From NCBI GenBank assembly GCA_028875855.1, contig JAGWVA010000016.1, positions 1 through 62,996 on the forward strand: 62,996 nucleotides of DNA, read 5' to 3'. How positions within the stretch are numbered: position 1 is the stretch's first letter; every line of letters starts with the position of its first letter. The notes beneath the pieces are model-generated. The model ran no database searches. It worked only from the letters and a program-made list of their open reading frames with translations, and was not told the origin of the DNA. Of this stretch, positions 38,281-48,646 are shown one piece after another. Position numbers and translations under genes: made by a program. This DNA comes from Paracoccaceae bacterium. Lineage in GTDB: Bacteria; Pseudomonadota; Alphaproteobacteria; Rhodobacterales; Rhodobacteraceae.

Positions 38281-39654
38281 ATGTTTTCCAAGCTATTGTC
38301 GGCGGTCGCCGGTCTGGCGCTGATGGCAGGGGCCGCCTCGGGGGCGGATCTTGTCTTCAAGCCGGGCGCGCAGCCGGATCGGTTCCACTGGGACAGCTAC
38401 ACCCAGTTCGCCAAGGATCACGCGAACCTGAAAGGGCAGACGCTGACGATCTTCGGGCCGTGGCGCGGGCAGGACCAGACGCTGTTCGAAAACGTGCTGG
38501 CCTATTTCGAGCAGGCCACCGGCGTGACGGTGAAATATTCGTCGTCCGAGAACTATGAACAGCAGATGGTGATCGACACGCAGGCCGGCAGCCCGCCGAA
38601 CATCGGCGTTCTGCCGCAGCCGGGCCTGATCCAGGACCTCGCGTCCAAAGGCTTCATCAAGCCGCTGCCCGACACGACCAAGGACTGGCTGCTGAAGAAC
38701 TACGCCGCCGGCCCGAGCTGGGTGACGCTGTCGACCTACAAGGACAAGGACGGCAAGGACAAGCTCATGGCCTTCCCGTTCAAGATCGACCTCAAGTCGC
38801 TGGTCTGGTATTCGCCGGGCAACTTCAAGGACGCGGGCTACACCGTTCCCAAGACCTTCGAGGATCTTCAGGCGCTGACCAAAAAGATCGTGGCCGACGG
38901 CGGCACGCCGTGGTGCATCGGTCTGGGGTCGGGCGGCGCGACGGGCTGGCCCGCGACCGACTGGGTCGAGGACATCCTGCTGCGTCAGCAGCCGGCCTCG
39001 GTCTATGACGGCTGGGTGAACAACACCGTCAAGTTCAACGATCCGCGCATCGTCGAAGCGATCAAGACCTTCGGCTGGTTTGCCAAGAACGACAAATACG
39101 TCGCCGGCGGCACCAAGGCCGTTGCCACGACCGACTTCCGCGACAGCCCGAAGGGTCTCTTCACCTCGCCGCCGAAGTGCTACATGCACAAGCAGGCGTC
39201 GTTCATCCCCACCTTCTTCCCCAAGGGCACGCAACTCGGGCCGAACAAGGATGCGGACTTCTTCTACTTCCCGCCCTACGCCAGCAAGCCCGATCTGGGC
39301 CGTCCGGTTGAAGGCGCAGGCACGCTGTTCTTCATCACGAAGGACAACCCGGCCGCCGATGCCTTCATGGAGTTCCTGAAGACCCCGATCGCCAGCGAAG
39401 TCTGGATGGCCCAGTCGGGCTTCCTGACCCCCTACAAGGGCGTGCACCTCTCGGCCTATGCCAACGACGTGATGCGCAAGGAAGGCGAGATCCTGCTGAA
39501 CGGCACCACCTTCCGCTTCGACGGGTCGGACCTGATGCCGGGCAAGATCGGCGCGGGCGTGTTCTGGACGGGCATGGTCGATTACGTCGGCGGCAAGTCG
39601 GCTCAGGACGTGGCGGACAACATCCAGAAGACCTGGGATTCGCTGAAGAAGTAA
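38281..39654 (+). CDS. aglE: Alpha-glucoside ABC transporter, periplasmic binding protein
   Basis: A 457-residue secreted sugar-binding protein. A classical signal peptide (MFSKLLSAVAGLALMAGAASGA) precedes a mature protein with TIFGPWRGQDQ and DTQAGSPPNIGVLPQPGL, typical of the AglE/MalE-like group. The ATG at 38281 follows GGGAGGAG; a TTG one codon earlier is ignored. It leads the aglE-F-G-A-K operon under a LacI-type regulator. A 9-base stem-loop follows its stop, which may raise its mRNA level above that of the permease genes. Confidence 0.92.
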   Translation: MFSKLLSAVAGLALMAGAASGADLVFKPGAQPDRFHWDSYTQFAKDHANLKGQTLTIFGPWRGQDQTLFENVLAYFEQATGVTVKYSSSENYEQQMVIDTQAGSPPNIGVLPQPGLIQDLASKGFIKPLPDTTKDWLLKNYAAGPSWVTLSTYKDKDGKDKLMAFPFKIDLKSLVWYSPGNFKDAGYTVPKTFEDLQALTKKIVADGGTPWCIGLGSGGATGWPATDWVEDILLRQQPASVYDGWVNNTVKFNDPRIVEAIKTFGWFAKNDKYVAGGTKAVATTDFRDSPKGLFTSPPKCYMHKQASFIPTFFPKGTQLGPNKDADFFYFPPYASKPDLGRPVEGAGTLFFITKDNPAADAFMEFLKTPIASEVWMAQSGFLTPYKGVHLSAYANDVMRKEGEILLNGTTFRFDGSDLMPGKIGAGVFWTGMVDYVGGKSAQDVADNIQKTWDSLKK

Positions 39655-39671
39655 TCCTTTCGGAAAAGACC

Positions 39672-39696
39672 GGAGGGCGCTGTCAGGGCGCCCTCC
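39672..39696 (+). promoter_or_regulatory. Stem-loop in the aglE-aglF spacer
   Basis: GGAGGGCGC and GCGCCCTCC form a perfect 9-base stem with a 7-base loop, 18 bases after the aglE stop and 73 bases before aglF. There is no T-run, so it is probably a 3'-end stabiliser or partial terminator giving more binding protein than permease, as in other sugar ABC operons. Confidence 0.55.
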
Positions 39697-39768
39697 GCAC
39701 GACAGAGCCGGTCACCGGCCAGAACGACCGCGTGCGCCCGCCGCGCCGCGCCAAGGGGGGGATCTGGG

Positions 39769-40779
39769 ATGCTTCAACAGCTTTTGACGGCTGCCATCAC
39801 GATCGGGATCGGGATTGCCGCGGCCTTCGCCTATTTCTACGGCTCGAACATCCTGATCGACAGGATGTTTCCCGGCTCTGTGCCCGGCGACCGCGGAACC
39901 CGCAACATCCGCATCGCCTCGGCGATCCGGCCGTGGCTGTTCCTGTTCCCGGCGATCTTCGCCCTTACGCTTTACCTTGTTTACCCGGTGATCGACTCGA
40001 TCTGGCTCAGCTTCCACGGGCCGTCCGGGGTGAAATGGGTCGGTCTGAAGAACTACATCTGGTTCGCCAACAACGGCACGATCCACGAGGCGCTGTTCAA
40101 CAACTTCCTCTGGCTTCTGGTGGTGCCCGCGGCCTCGACCTTCTTCGGGCTGATCGTGGCGGCGCTGACCGACCGGATCTTCTGGGGCAACATCGCCAAA
40201 AGCCTGATCTTCATGCCGATGGCGATCTCGTTCGTGGGCGCCACGGTGATCTGGAAATTCGTCTATGACTACCGCGGCCCGGGCCAGACGCAGATCGGCC
40301 TGCTGAACGCGGTGGTCACGTGGTTCGGCGGCTCTCCGCAGGCCTGGATCACCCTGCCGTTCTGGAACAACTTCTTTCTCATGGTCATCCTGATCTGGAT
40401 CCAGACGGGCTTTGCCATGGTGATCCTGTCCGCTGCGCTGCGCGGCATCCCCGAGGAGACGATCGAGGCGGCCGTGCTTGACGGCGCGAACGGCCTGCAA
40501 ATCTTCTTCCGCATCATGGTGCCGCAGATCTGGGCGACCATTGCCGTTGTCTGGACGACGATCACGATCACGGTGCTGAAGGTCTTCGACATCGTTTACG
40601 CGATGACGAACGGCCAGTGGAACACCGACGTTCTGGCCAACGAGATGTACACCTGGATGTTCGAGGGGGGCGGCGACTTCGGCCGGGGCGCGACCATCGC
40701 GCTCATCATCATGCTCCTCGTCGTTCCGATCATGGTCTGGAACATCCGCAACGCGAACCGTGAAATGGGGGGGCACTGA
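39769..40779 (+). CDS. aglF: Alpha-glucoside ABC transporter permease AglF
   Basis: A 336-residue permease with seven or eight membrane helices. The cytoplasmic EAA loop, EETIEAAVLDGANGLQIFFRIMVPQI, contacts the ATPase. The early segment IRPWLFLFPAIFALTLYLVYPVIDSIWLSF is typical of MalF/AglF-type subunits. It starts behind AAGGGGGG and is followed after one base by aglG. Confidence 0.93.
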   Translation: MLQQLLTAAITIGIGIAAAFAYFYGSNILIDRMFPGSVPGDRGTRNIRIASAIRPWLFLFPAIFALTLYLVYPVIDSIWLSFHGPSGVKWVGLKNYIWFANNGTIHEALFNNFLWLLVVPAASTFFGLIVAALTDRIFWGNIAKSLIFMPMAISFVGATVIWKFVYDYRGPGQTQIGLLNAVVTWFGGSPQAWITLPFWNNFFLMVILIWIQTGFAMVILSAALRGIPEETIEAAVLDGANGLQIFFRIMVPQIWATIAVVWTTITITVLKVFDIVYAMTNGQWNTDVLANEMYTWMFEGGGDFGRGATIALIIMLLVVPIMVWNIRNANREMGGH

Positions 40780-40780
40780 C

Positions 40781-41998
40781 ATGCTGTCGATCGGAGGCCG
40801 CAAATCCCCCCTGATCTGGGCGGTGCACCTGTCCGTCCTGCTGCTTGTCGTGATCTGGACGATCCCGACCGCGGGCCTGTTCATCACCTCGTTCCGCACC
40901 GCGGACCAGATCTCGGTCTCGGGCTGGTGGACGGCGCTGTCCAGTTCGGAACGCAACGCCGTCGCCCGCACGCCGGATGCCAGCACCGCCAAGGAGGTGA
41001 ACGGCAAATATGTCGTGACCGGCAACGTGCTGCAAAGCGGCGGTTCGGTGGCAAAGTTCGGCTGGTCGAGCCTGCATCCCACGCAATATGACGTGGGGCA
41101 GGTGGCGCAGCTGCGCGACGGCACGACCCTGACGGTGGCCAAAGACGGCACCTACCAATGGGCCAACGACAAGCCCTTCAGCGGGACGCGGCGGATCTTC
41201 TTCACGGCAAAGACGCCGCCAAGCTTCACGCTGGACAATTACGTCCATGTGCTGACCGCGAACGGGATGCTGCGCGCCTTCATCAACTCGCTGACCGTGG
41301 CGGTGCCCGCGACCGTGATCCCGATCCTCATCGCGGCCTATGCCGCCTTCGCGCTGGCCTGGATGCAGTTCCCCGGTCGGTCGCTCTTGATCGCGATCGT
41401 GGTGGGCCTGCTGGTGGTGCCGCTTCAGATGTCGCTGATCCCGCTGCTGACGCTTTACAACGCGATCGGCCATGCGACGGTGGTGCCGGACAGCAGCCTG
41501 ATGGGGCATGTGCTGACGATCTCGGGTCTTGGGCTGCATTCCGACGACGGCAAGATGATCGGGATCAACCCGAAAAGCTATCTTGGCATCTGGCTGGCCC
41601 ATACCGGCTTTGGCCTGCCGCTGGCGATCTACCTGCTGCGCAACTACATGGTGGGCCTGCCGCGCGAGATCATCGAGAGCAGCCGCGTGGACGGGGCGAC
41701 CGATTTCCAGATCTTCCGCAAGATCATCCTGCCGCTGAGCTTCCCGGCGCTGGCAAGCTTTGCGATCTTCCAGTTCCTCTGGACCTGGAACGACCTGCTG
41801 GTCGCGACCGTCTTCCTCAGCCACCAGCAGGATTCCCTCGTGATGACCGGCAAGCTCAAGGACCTTCTGGGGTCGCATGGCGGGGATTGGGAAATCCTCG
41901 CGGCCTCGGCCTTCATCTCGATCTCGGTTCCGCTGCTCGTGTTCTTCGCGCTGCAGAAATACCTCGTGCGCGGCCTGCTGGCCGGCTCGGTGAAATAA
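40781..41998 (+). CDS. aglG: Alpha-glucoside ABC transporter permease AglG
   Basis: A 405-residue permease. After the first helix (LIWAVHLSVLLLVVIWTIPTAG) comes a long periplasmic region of about 130 residues, then five helices including the EAA loop PREIIESSRVDGATDFQIFRKIILP. The long loop makes it larger than MalG, as is known for AglG. I start at the ATG at 40781, one base after the aglF stop, rather than an upstream in-frame GTG. It ends with a GS-rich tail and leads into aglA. Confidence 0.92.
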   Translation: MLSIGGRKSPLIWAVHLSVLLLVVIWTIPTAGLFITSFRTADQISVSGWWTALSSSERNAVARTPDASTAKEVNGKYVVTGNVLQSGGSVAKFGWSSLHPTQYDVGQVAQLRDGTTLTVAKDGTYQWANDKPFSGTRRIFFTAKTPPSFTLDNYVHVLTANGMLRAFINSLTVAVPATVIPILIAAYAAFALAWMQFPGRSLLIAIVVGLLVVPLQMSLIPLLTLYNAIGHATVVPDSSLMGHVLTISGLGLHSDDGKMIGINPKSYLGIWLAHTGFGLPLAIYLLRNYMVGLPREIIESSRVDGATDFQIFRKIILPLSFPALASFAIFQFLWTWNDLLVATVFLSHQQDSLVMTGKLKDLLGSHGGDWEILAASAFISISVPLLVFFALQKYLVRGLLAGSVK

Positions 41999-42018
41999 CC
42001 CTTGGAAAGCAGACCTAA

Positions 42019-43632
42019 ATGACGAACGAATGGTGGCGCGGTGCCGTTATCTACCAGATTTACCCGCGCAGCTATCAGGACACGAACGGGGACGGCATCG
42101 GCGATCTGAAAGGGATCACCGACCGGCTGACGCATATCGCCTCGCTCGGGGCGGATGCGATCTGGATCAGCCCGTTCTTCACCTCGCCGATGAAGGATTT
42201 CGGCTACGACGTCAGCGATTACTGCGACGTCGATCCGATCTTCGGCACCCTTGCCGATTTCGACGCGCTGGTGGCGCGGGCGCATGAGCTGGGGCTGAAG
42301 GTGATGATCGACCTCGTGCTCAGCCACACGTCGGACCGGCATCCCTGGTTCAAGGAAAGCCGGTCGAACCGCACGAACGACCGGGCGAACTGGTATGTCT
42401 GGGCCGATCCGAAGCCCGACGGGACGCCGCCCAACAACTGGCTGTCGATCTTCGGCGGCTCGGCCTGGGCCTGGGACACGCGGCGCGAGCAGTATTACCT
42501 GCACAATTTCCTGACCTCGCAGCCCGATCTCAACCTGCACGAGCCGGCGGTGCAAGATGCGCTGCTGGACGTCGAGCGGTTCTGGCTGAAGCGCGGGGTG
42601 GATGGCTTCCGGCTTGATACGATCAATTTCTACTTTGCTGACAAGTATTTGCGCGACAATCCTTCGCTGCCGCCCGAACTGCGCAACAACACGATCGCGC
42701 CGTCGGTCAACCCCTACAACCACCAGCTTCACCTGTTCGACAAGAACCAGCCCGAGAACCTCGCCTTCCTCAAGCGCTTCCGGGCCGAGCTTGTCCCCTA
42801 CAACGCCGCCGCGGTGGGCGAGGTGGGCGACGCGCAGCGGGGGCTCGAGATCATGGCCGAATACACCTCGGGCGGGGACAAGGTGCAGATGTGCTACCCC
42901 TTCGAGATGTTGCAGCCCAAACGTCTCACCGCAGGCCTCGTGGCCGAGACTTTTGCCCGTCTGGCCGAGGTGTCCGAGGATTTCTGGCCCTGCTGGGCCT
43001 ATTCAAACCATGACGTGATCCGGCATGTGACCCGCTGGAACCTGTCCGAGGCCGCCGCGCGCTGCTACACGGTCCTGATGATGTGCCTGCGCGGCTCGGT
43101 CTGCCTGTATCAGGGCGAAGAGCTTGGACTGCCCGAGGCCGACATCGCCTATGAGGACCTGCAAGACCCCTATGGCATCGAGTTCTGGCCCGAGTTCAAG
43201 GGCCGCGACGGATGCCGCACGCCGATGGTCTGGTCGAAGGATCAGGTGAACGGCGGCTTCTCGCCCGCGCGGCCCTGGCTGCCGGTGCCGGCCGAGCATC
43301 TTGCGCAGGCCGTCGATGCCGCCGAGGCGCAGCCGCAGGCCCTGCTGCACCACTATCGCCGCGCCATCGCCTTGCGTCACGCCCATTCGGCGCTGGCGGG
43401 GGGCGCGTCGCAGGACATGGTGGCGGACGGCGATCTGATCTCCTTCCTGCGCCGCGATGGCACGGAAGAGATCTTCTGCGCCTTCAACCTTGGCGAGGCG
43501 CAGGCGCGTGTGACGCTGCCGGCCGGCCGCTGGGACGCGCTTGGCGCGGACCTCGGCGCCGTTCAGACTGGAAACAACACAATCGTCGATCTGGCGCCCT
43601 GGCAGTTCTGCCTTGCGCGTCGCACGGCGTGA
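42019..43632 (+). CDS. aglA: Alpha-glucosidase (GH13)
   Basis: A 537-residue cytoplasmic enzyme hydrolysing imported alpha-glucosides such as maltose, sucrose or trehalose. It begins WWRGAVIYQIYPRSYQDTNGDG and keeps the GH13 acids: nucleophile D200 (GFRLDTINF), acid/base E268 (VGEVGD) and D332 (YSNHDV). LVLSHTSDRHPWF is the usual region I. It sits between aglG and aglK, the same order as in rhizobial agl operons. Released glucose would be phosphorylated by the nearby glk product. Confidence 0.94.
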   Translation: MTNEWWRGAVIYQIYPRSYQDTNGDGIGDLKGITDRLTHIASLGADAIWISPFFTSPMKDFGYDVSDYCDVDPIFGTLADFDALVARAHELGLKVMIDLVLSHTSDRHPWFKESRSNRTNDRANWYVWADPKPDGTPPNNWLSIFGGSAWAWDTRREQYYLHNFLTSQPDLNLHEPAVQDALLDVERFWLKRGVDGFRLDTINFYFADKYLRDNPSLPPELRNNTIAPSVNPYNHQLHLFDKNQPENLAFLKRFRAELVPYNAAAVGEVGDAQRGLEIMAEYTSGGDKVQMCYPFEMLQPKRLTAGLVAETFARLAEVSEDFWPCWAYSNHDVIRHVTRWNLSEAAARCYTVLMMCLRGSVCLYQGEELGLPEADIAYEDLQDPYGIEFWPEFKGRDGCRTPMVWSKDQVNGGFSPARPWLPVPAEHLAQAVDAAEAQPQALLHHYRRAIALRHAHSALAGGASQDMVADGDLISFLRRDGTEEIFCAFNLGEAQARVTLPAGRWDALGADLGAVQTGNNTIVDLAPWQFCLARRTA

Positions 43633-43648
43633 GGGGGAGGAGAGACAC

Positions 43649-44737
<1,089 letters not shown>

Positions 44738-44791
44738 AGTCCTGAGAAAGTGTAAAGGAACGGGTGCCGCAGGGCCTTCTGCTGCATTGAA

Positions 44792-44805
44792 AGACGCGCG
44801 CGTCT
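44792..44805. promoter_or_regulatory. Perfect 14-base palindrome upstream of the TDT-family gene
   Basis: AGACGCGCGCGTCT is self-complementary along its whole length and lies 34 bases before the ATG of the channel-like protein at 44840. It may be an operator or simply part of the aglK mRNA end; there is no T-run. No regulator is assigned. Confidence 0.3.
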
Positions 44806-44839
44806 GGGGCAGGGAAGGGGGGTAGAACGGAGAGTCGCG

Positions 44840-45820
44840 ATGCACCGCCCGATGCCCCCCGGAAAACGCCCCAAGCTTTGGGCCGGAACGCCTCCGGCGA
44901 TCTTTCCCGCGCTTTCGGGTCTGCTGATGCTGGGGCTCGACCTGCGGCAGGTGCTGTGGAATTCCGTTCTGCCTCAAGGCATTGCCGATCTTTTCCTCGG
45001 CGCGGTGACGCTTCTGTTCCTGTTCGGCCTGTGCGCCTATCTCGTCAAGGCCGCGCGTCGTCCCCGCGCGGTGGTCGAGGATCTGCGCACCCTGCCCGGG
45101 CAGGTCGGCCTTGGCGCGCTGGCCTCGGGCGTGGTTCTCCTGTCCCCGACGCTGATCGCCTATGACCCGGCCGCGGCCCTTGTCCTCTTGTGGGTAGGCC
45201 TCGCCGCCCAAGGGGTGTTGATCCTGGGCTTTCTCTGGCATCTCGGCCGGGCGCCCGAGCCTCAGCGCAAGGTATCGCCGTCGTGGCACCTGATCTTTGC
45301 GGCGCCGCTCCTGGGCTCTATCGCGGCTGCGCCCTTCGGTCTGCTGCTGCTGGCCAAGGTGCTGTTCGGCCTGTCGCTCGCCTCTGCGCTGGCGATCCTT
45401 GTCGACAGCGCGTTGCAATTCGCGCGCGATACCGTGCCGCCGCCGCTGCGGCCGGTCTTGTCGCTGCACATCCTGCCGCTTGCGCTGGCAACCGTCGCCG
45501 CGGCAGAGCTTGGCCTGCCGATGGTGGCGACCGCCTGCGGGGTGCTGGCGATCGGCGTCGCGCTCGTGCTTCTGGCCGAGATCTACTGGGTCTGCGCGGC
45601 GGGGTTCACAGGGCTCTGGGGGGTCTTCGCCCTTCCCATCGCCAGCCTGTCGGCGGCTTGCCTTGCGCTTGAAGGGATCGGCGCGGGCGCCGTCGCGCTT
45701 GGCCTTGGCCTCTTCGTCCTTGGCATCGCGGGGCCTGCGGTGACGGTCCTGTCCTACCGCATTCTGCGGCTTTGGGCCCGGGGCGAGCTTGGCCCCCGCA
45801 CGGGCGCATCGGTCGCCTGA
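44840..45820 (+). CDS. TDT-family (TehA/SLAC1-like) membrane transporter
   Basis: A 326-residue, very hydrophobic protein with about ten predicted helices. The opening WAGTPPAIFPALSGLLMLGLDLR and the helix pattern resemble the tellurite-resistance/dicarboxylate transporter family of anion channels. It is separated from aglK by 102 bases that contain a 14-base palindrome, and it lies 75 bases before guaB. Substrate is unknown; annotation as a tellurium-resistance protein would be by family name only. Confidence 0.7.
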   Translation: MHRPMPPGKRPKLWAGTPPAIFPALSGLLMLGLDLRQVLWNSVLPQGIADLFLGAVTLLFLFGLCAYLVKAARRPRAVVEDLRTLPGQVGLGALASGVVLLSPTLIAYDPAAALVLLWVGLAAQGVLILGFLWHLGRAPEPQRKVSPSWHLIFAAPLLGSIAAAPFGLLLLAKVLFGLSLASALAILVDSALQFARDTVPPPLRPVLSLHILPLALATVAAAELGLPMVATACGVLAIGVALVLLAEIYWVCAAGFTGLWGVFALPIASLSAACLALEGIGAGAVALGLGLFVLGIAGPAVTVLSYRILRLWARGELGPRTGASVA

Positions 45821-47344
<1,524 letters not shown>

Positions 47345-47374
47345 GCCGGCCCGTCCGGCCTGCGGGGATCAGCC

Positions 47375-48553
47375 ATGACCCCCGCGGCACGGGTTCAGGC
47401 CGCGATCGAGATCCTCGACCGGATTGTGGCCGGGCAGGCTGCGGAACAGACACTGACCGGTTGGGCGCGCGGGAACCGGTACGCGGGCTCGTCCGATCGT
47501 GTGGCGATCCGGGATCATGTCTTTGACGCGCTGCGCCGGCGTCGGTCCGCGGCAGCGCTTGGCGGGGGCGAGACGGGCAGGGCGCTGATGATCGGGCTCT
47601 TGCGGCAGAGGGGCGAAGATCTCGACGCGGTCTTTTCCGGCGGCCCTCACGCACCCGGCCCCCTGACGGAGAGGGAACGCCATACGCCCGACCCAGGCTT
47701 TCAAATGCCGGAGGCGGTGGCCGCCGATCTGCCCGACTGGCTCTTGCCGCTCTTTCGCGAAAGCCTCGGGGACCGGGCGATGGCCGTGGCAGAGGCGCTG
47801 CGTCATCGGGCGCCGGTCTTCCTGCGCGTGAACCTTGGGCGGGCAACGCGCGAGGCCGCACAGTCCCGCCTCGCGGCCGAAGGGATCGCCACTGAACCCC
47901 ATCCGCTCGCCGGATCGGCCCTTCTGGTGACCGCGAATGCGCGGCGCGTGCAGCAAGGTGCCGCCTTTCAGGAGGGGATCGTCGAACTTCAGGATGCCGC
48001 CTCGCAGGCCGTTGTGGAGCGCATTCCCCTGTGCGACGGGGACCGCATCCTGGACTATTGCGCCGGTGGCGGGGGCAAGAGCCTTGCCCTTGCCGCGCGC
48101 GCGAATGTCCGCGTCTTTGCCCATGACATCGACCCCCGGCGGATGACCGATCTGCCGGCGCGGGCGAAACGGGCAGGCGTTCGGATCGCGCAGCTGACGA
48201 CCGATCAGACCCGGACGGAGGCCCCGTTCGACATCGTTCTGACGGATGTGCCGTGTTCGGGTTCGGGCAGCTGGCGGCGCGCGCCCGAGGCGAAATGGAC
48301 CCTGACGCCCGATCGGCTTGCGGAGCTGGAGACATGGCAATCCTCGATTCTTGCCCAGGCCAGCACGCTTGTCCGGCCCGGGGGCTATCTGGTCTATGCC
48401 ACCTGTTCCTTGATGAAGCGTGAAAATCAGGACCAGATCGCGCATTTCCTGTCCGGGCGGACGGAATGGAAACAGGTGGACGCGCTGCAGCTTACGCCGC
48501 TGGACGGGGGCGACGGATTCTACTGCGCAATCTTGAGGTGTAATCTTCGTTGA
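47375..48553 (+). CDS. RsmB/NOP-family RNA (cytosine-5) methyltransferase
   Basis: A 392-residue S-adenosylmethionine-dependent RNA methyltransferase. The C-terminal Rossmann domain has DYCAGGGGKSLALAA, AHDIDPRRM, the motif IV DVPCSGSGSWRR and the motif VI YATCSLMKREN; the cysteines in these two motifs are the catalytic pair of m5C enzymes. The N-terminal half resembles the NusB-like region of RsmB but is short. 16S rRNA is the probable target, but another RNA cannot be excluded. It lies 30 bases behind guaB. Confidence 0.87.
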   Translation: MTPAARVQAAIEILDRIVAGQAAEQTLTGWARGNRYAGSSDRVAIRDHVFDALRRRRSAAALGGGETGRALMIGLLRQRGEDLDAVFSGGPHAPGPLTERERHTPDPGFQMPEAVAADLPDWLLPLFRESLGDRAMAVAEALRHRAPVFLRVNLGRATREAAQSRLAAEGIATEPHPLAGSALLVTANARRVQQGAAFQEGIVELQDAASQAVVERIPLCDGDRILDYCAGGGGKSLALAARANVRVFAHDIDPRRMTDLPARAKRAGVRIAQLTTDQTRTEAPFDIVLTDVPCSGSGSWRRAPEAKWTLTPDRLAELETWQSSILAQASTLVRPGGYLVYATCSLMKRENQDQIAHFLSGRTEWKQVDALQLTPLDGGDGFYCAILRCNLR

Positions 48554-48583
48554 GGCGAACCGCTTTACGTGCAAGGCTGGGCT

Positions 48584-48598
48584 TTAATCGGCAATTAA
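48584..48598. promoter_or_regulatory. CtrA box (TTAA-N7-TTAA) upstream of cckA
   Basis: TTAATCGGCAATTAA is an exact match to the alphaproteobacterial CtrA consensus of two TTAA half-sites spaced by seven bases. It lies 48 bases before the chosen GTG start of the cckA-type kinase gene, the upstream kinase of the CtrA phosphorelay. Feedback control is the natural inference. Confidence 0.6.
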
Positions 48599-48646
48599 GG
48601 TTTTGCGCCCAGAGTGCGGCGACGCGAGTCTCAAACGGAGCTTCAG

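Noticed and set aside
48558-48566. AACCGCTTT before cckA as another AglR-type operator
   Set aside because: Only nine bases match the core, which is expected about once by chance in this window, and no symmetry extends beyond it.
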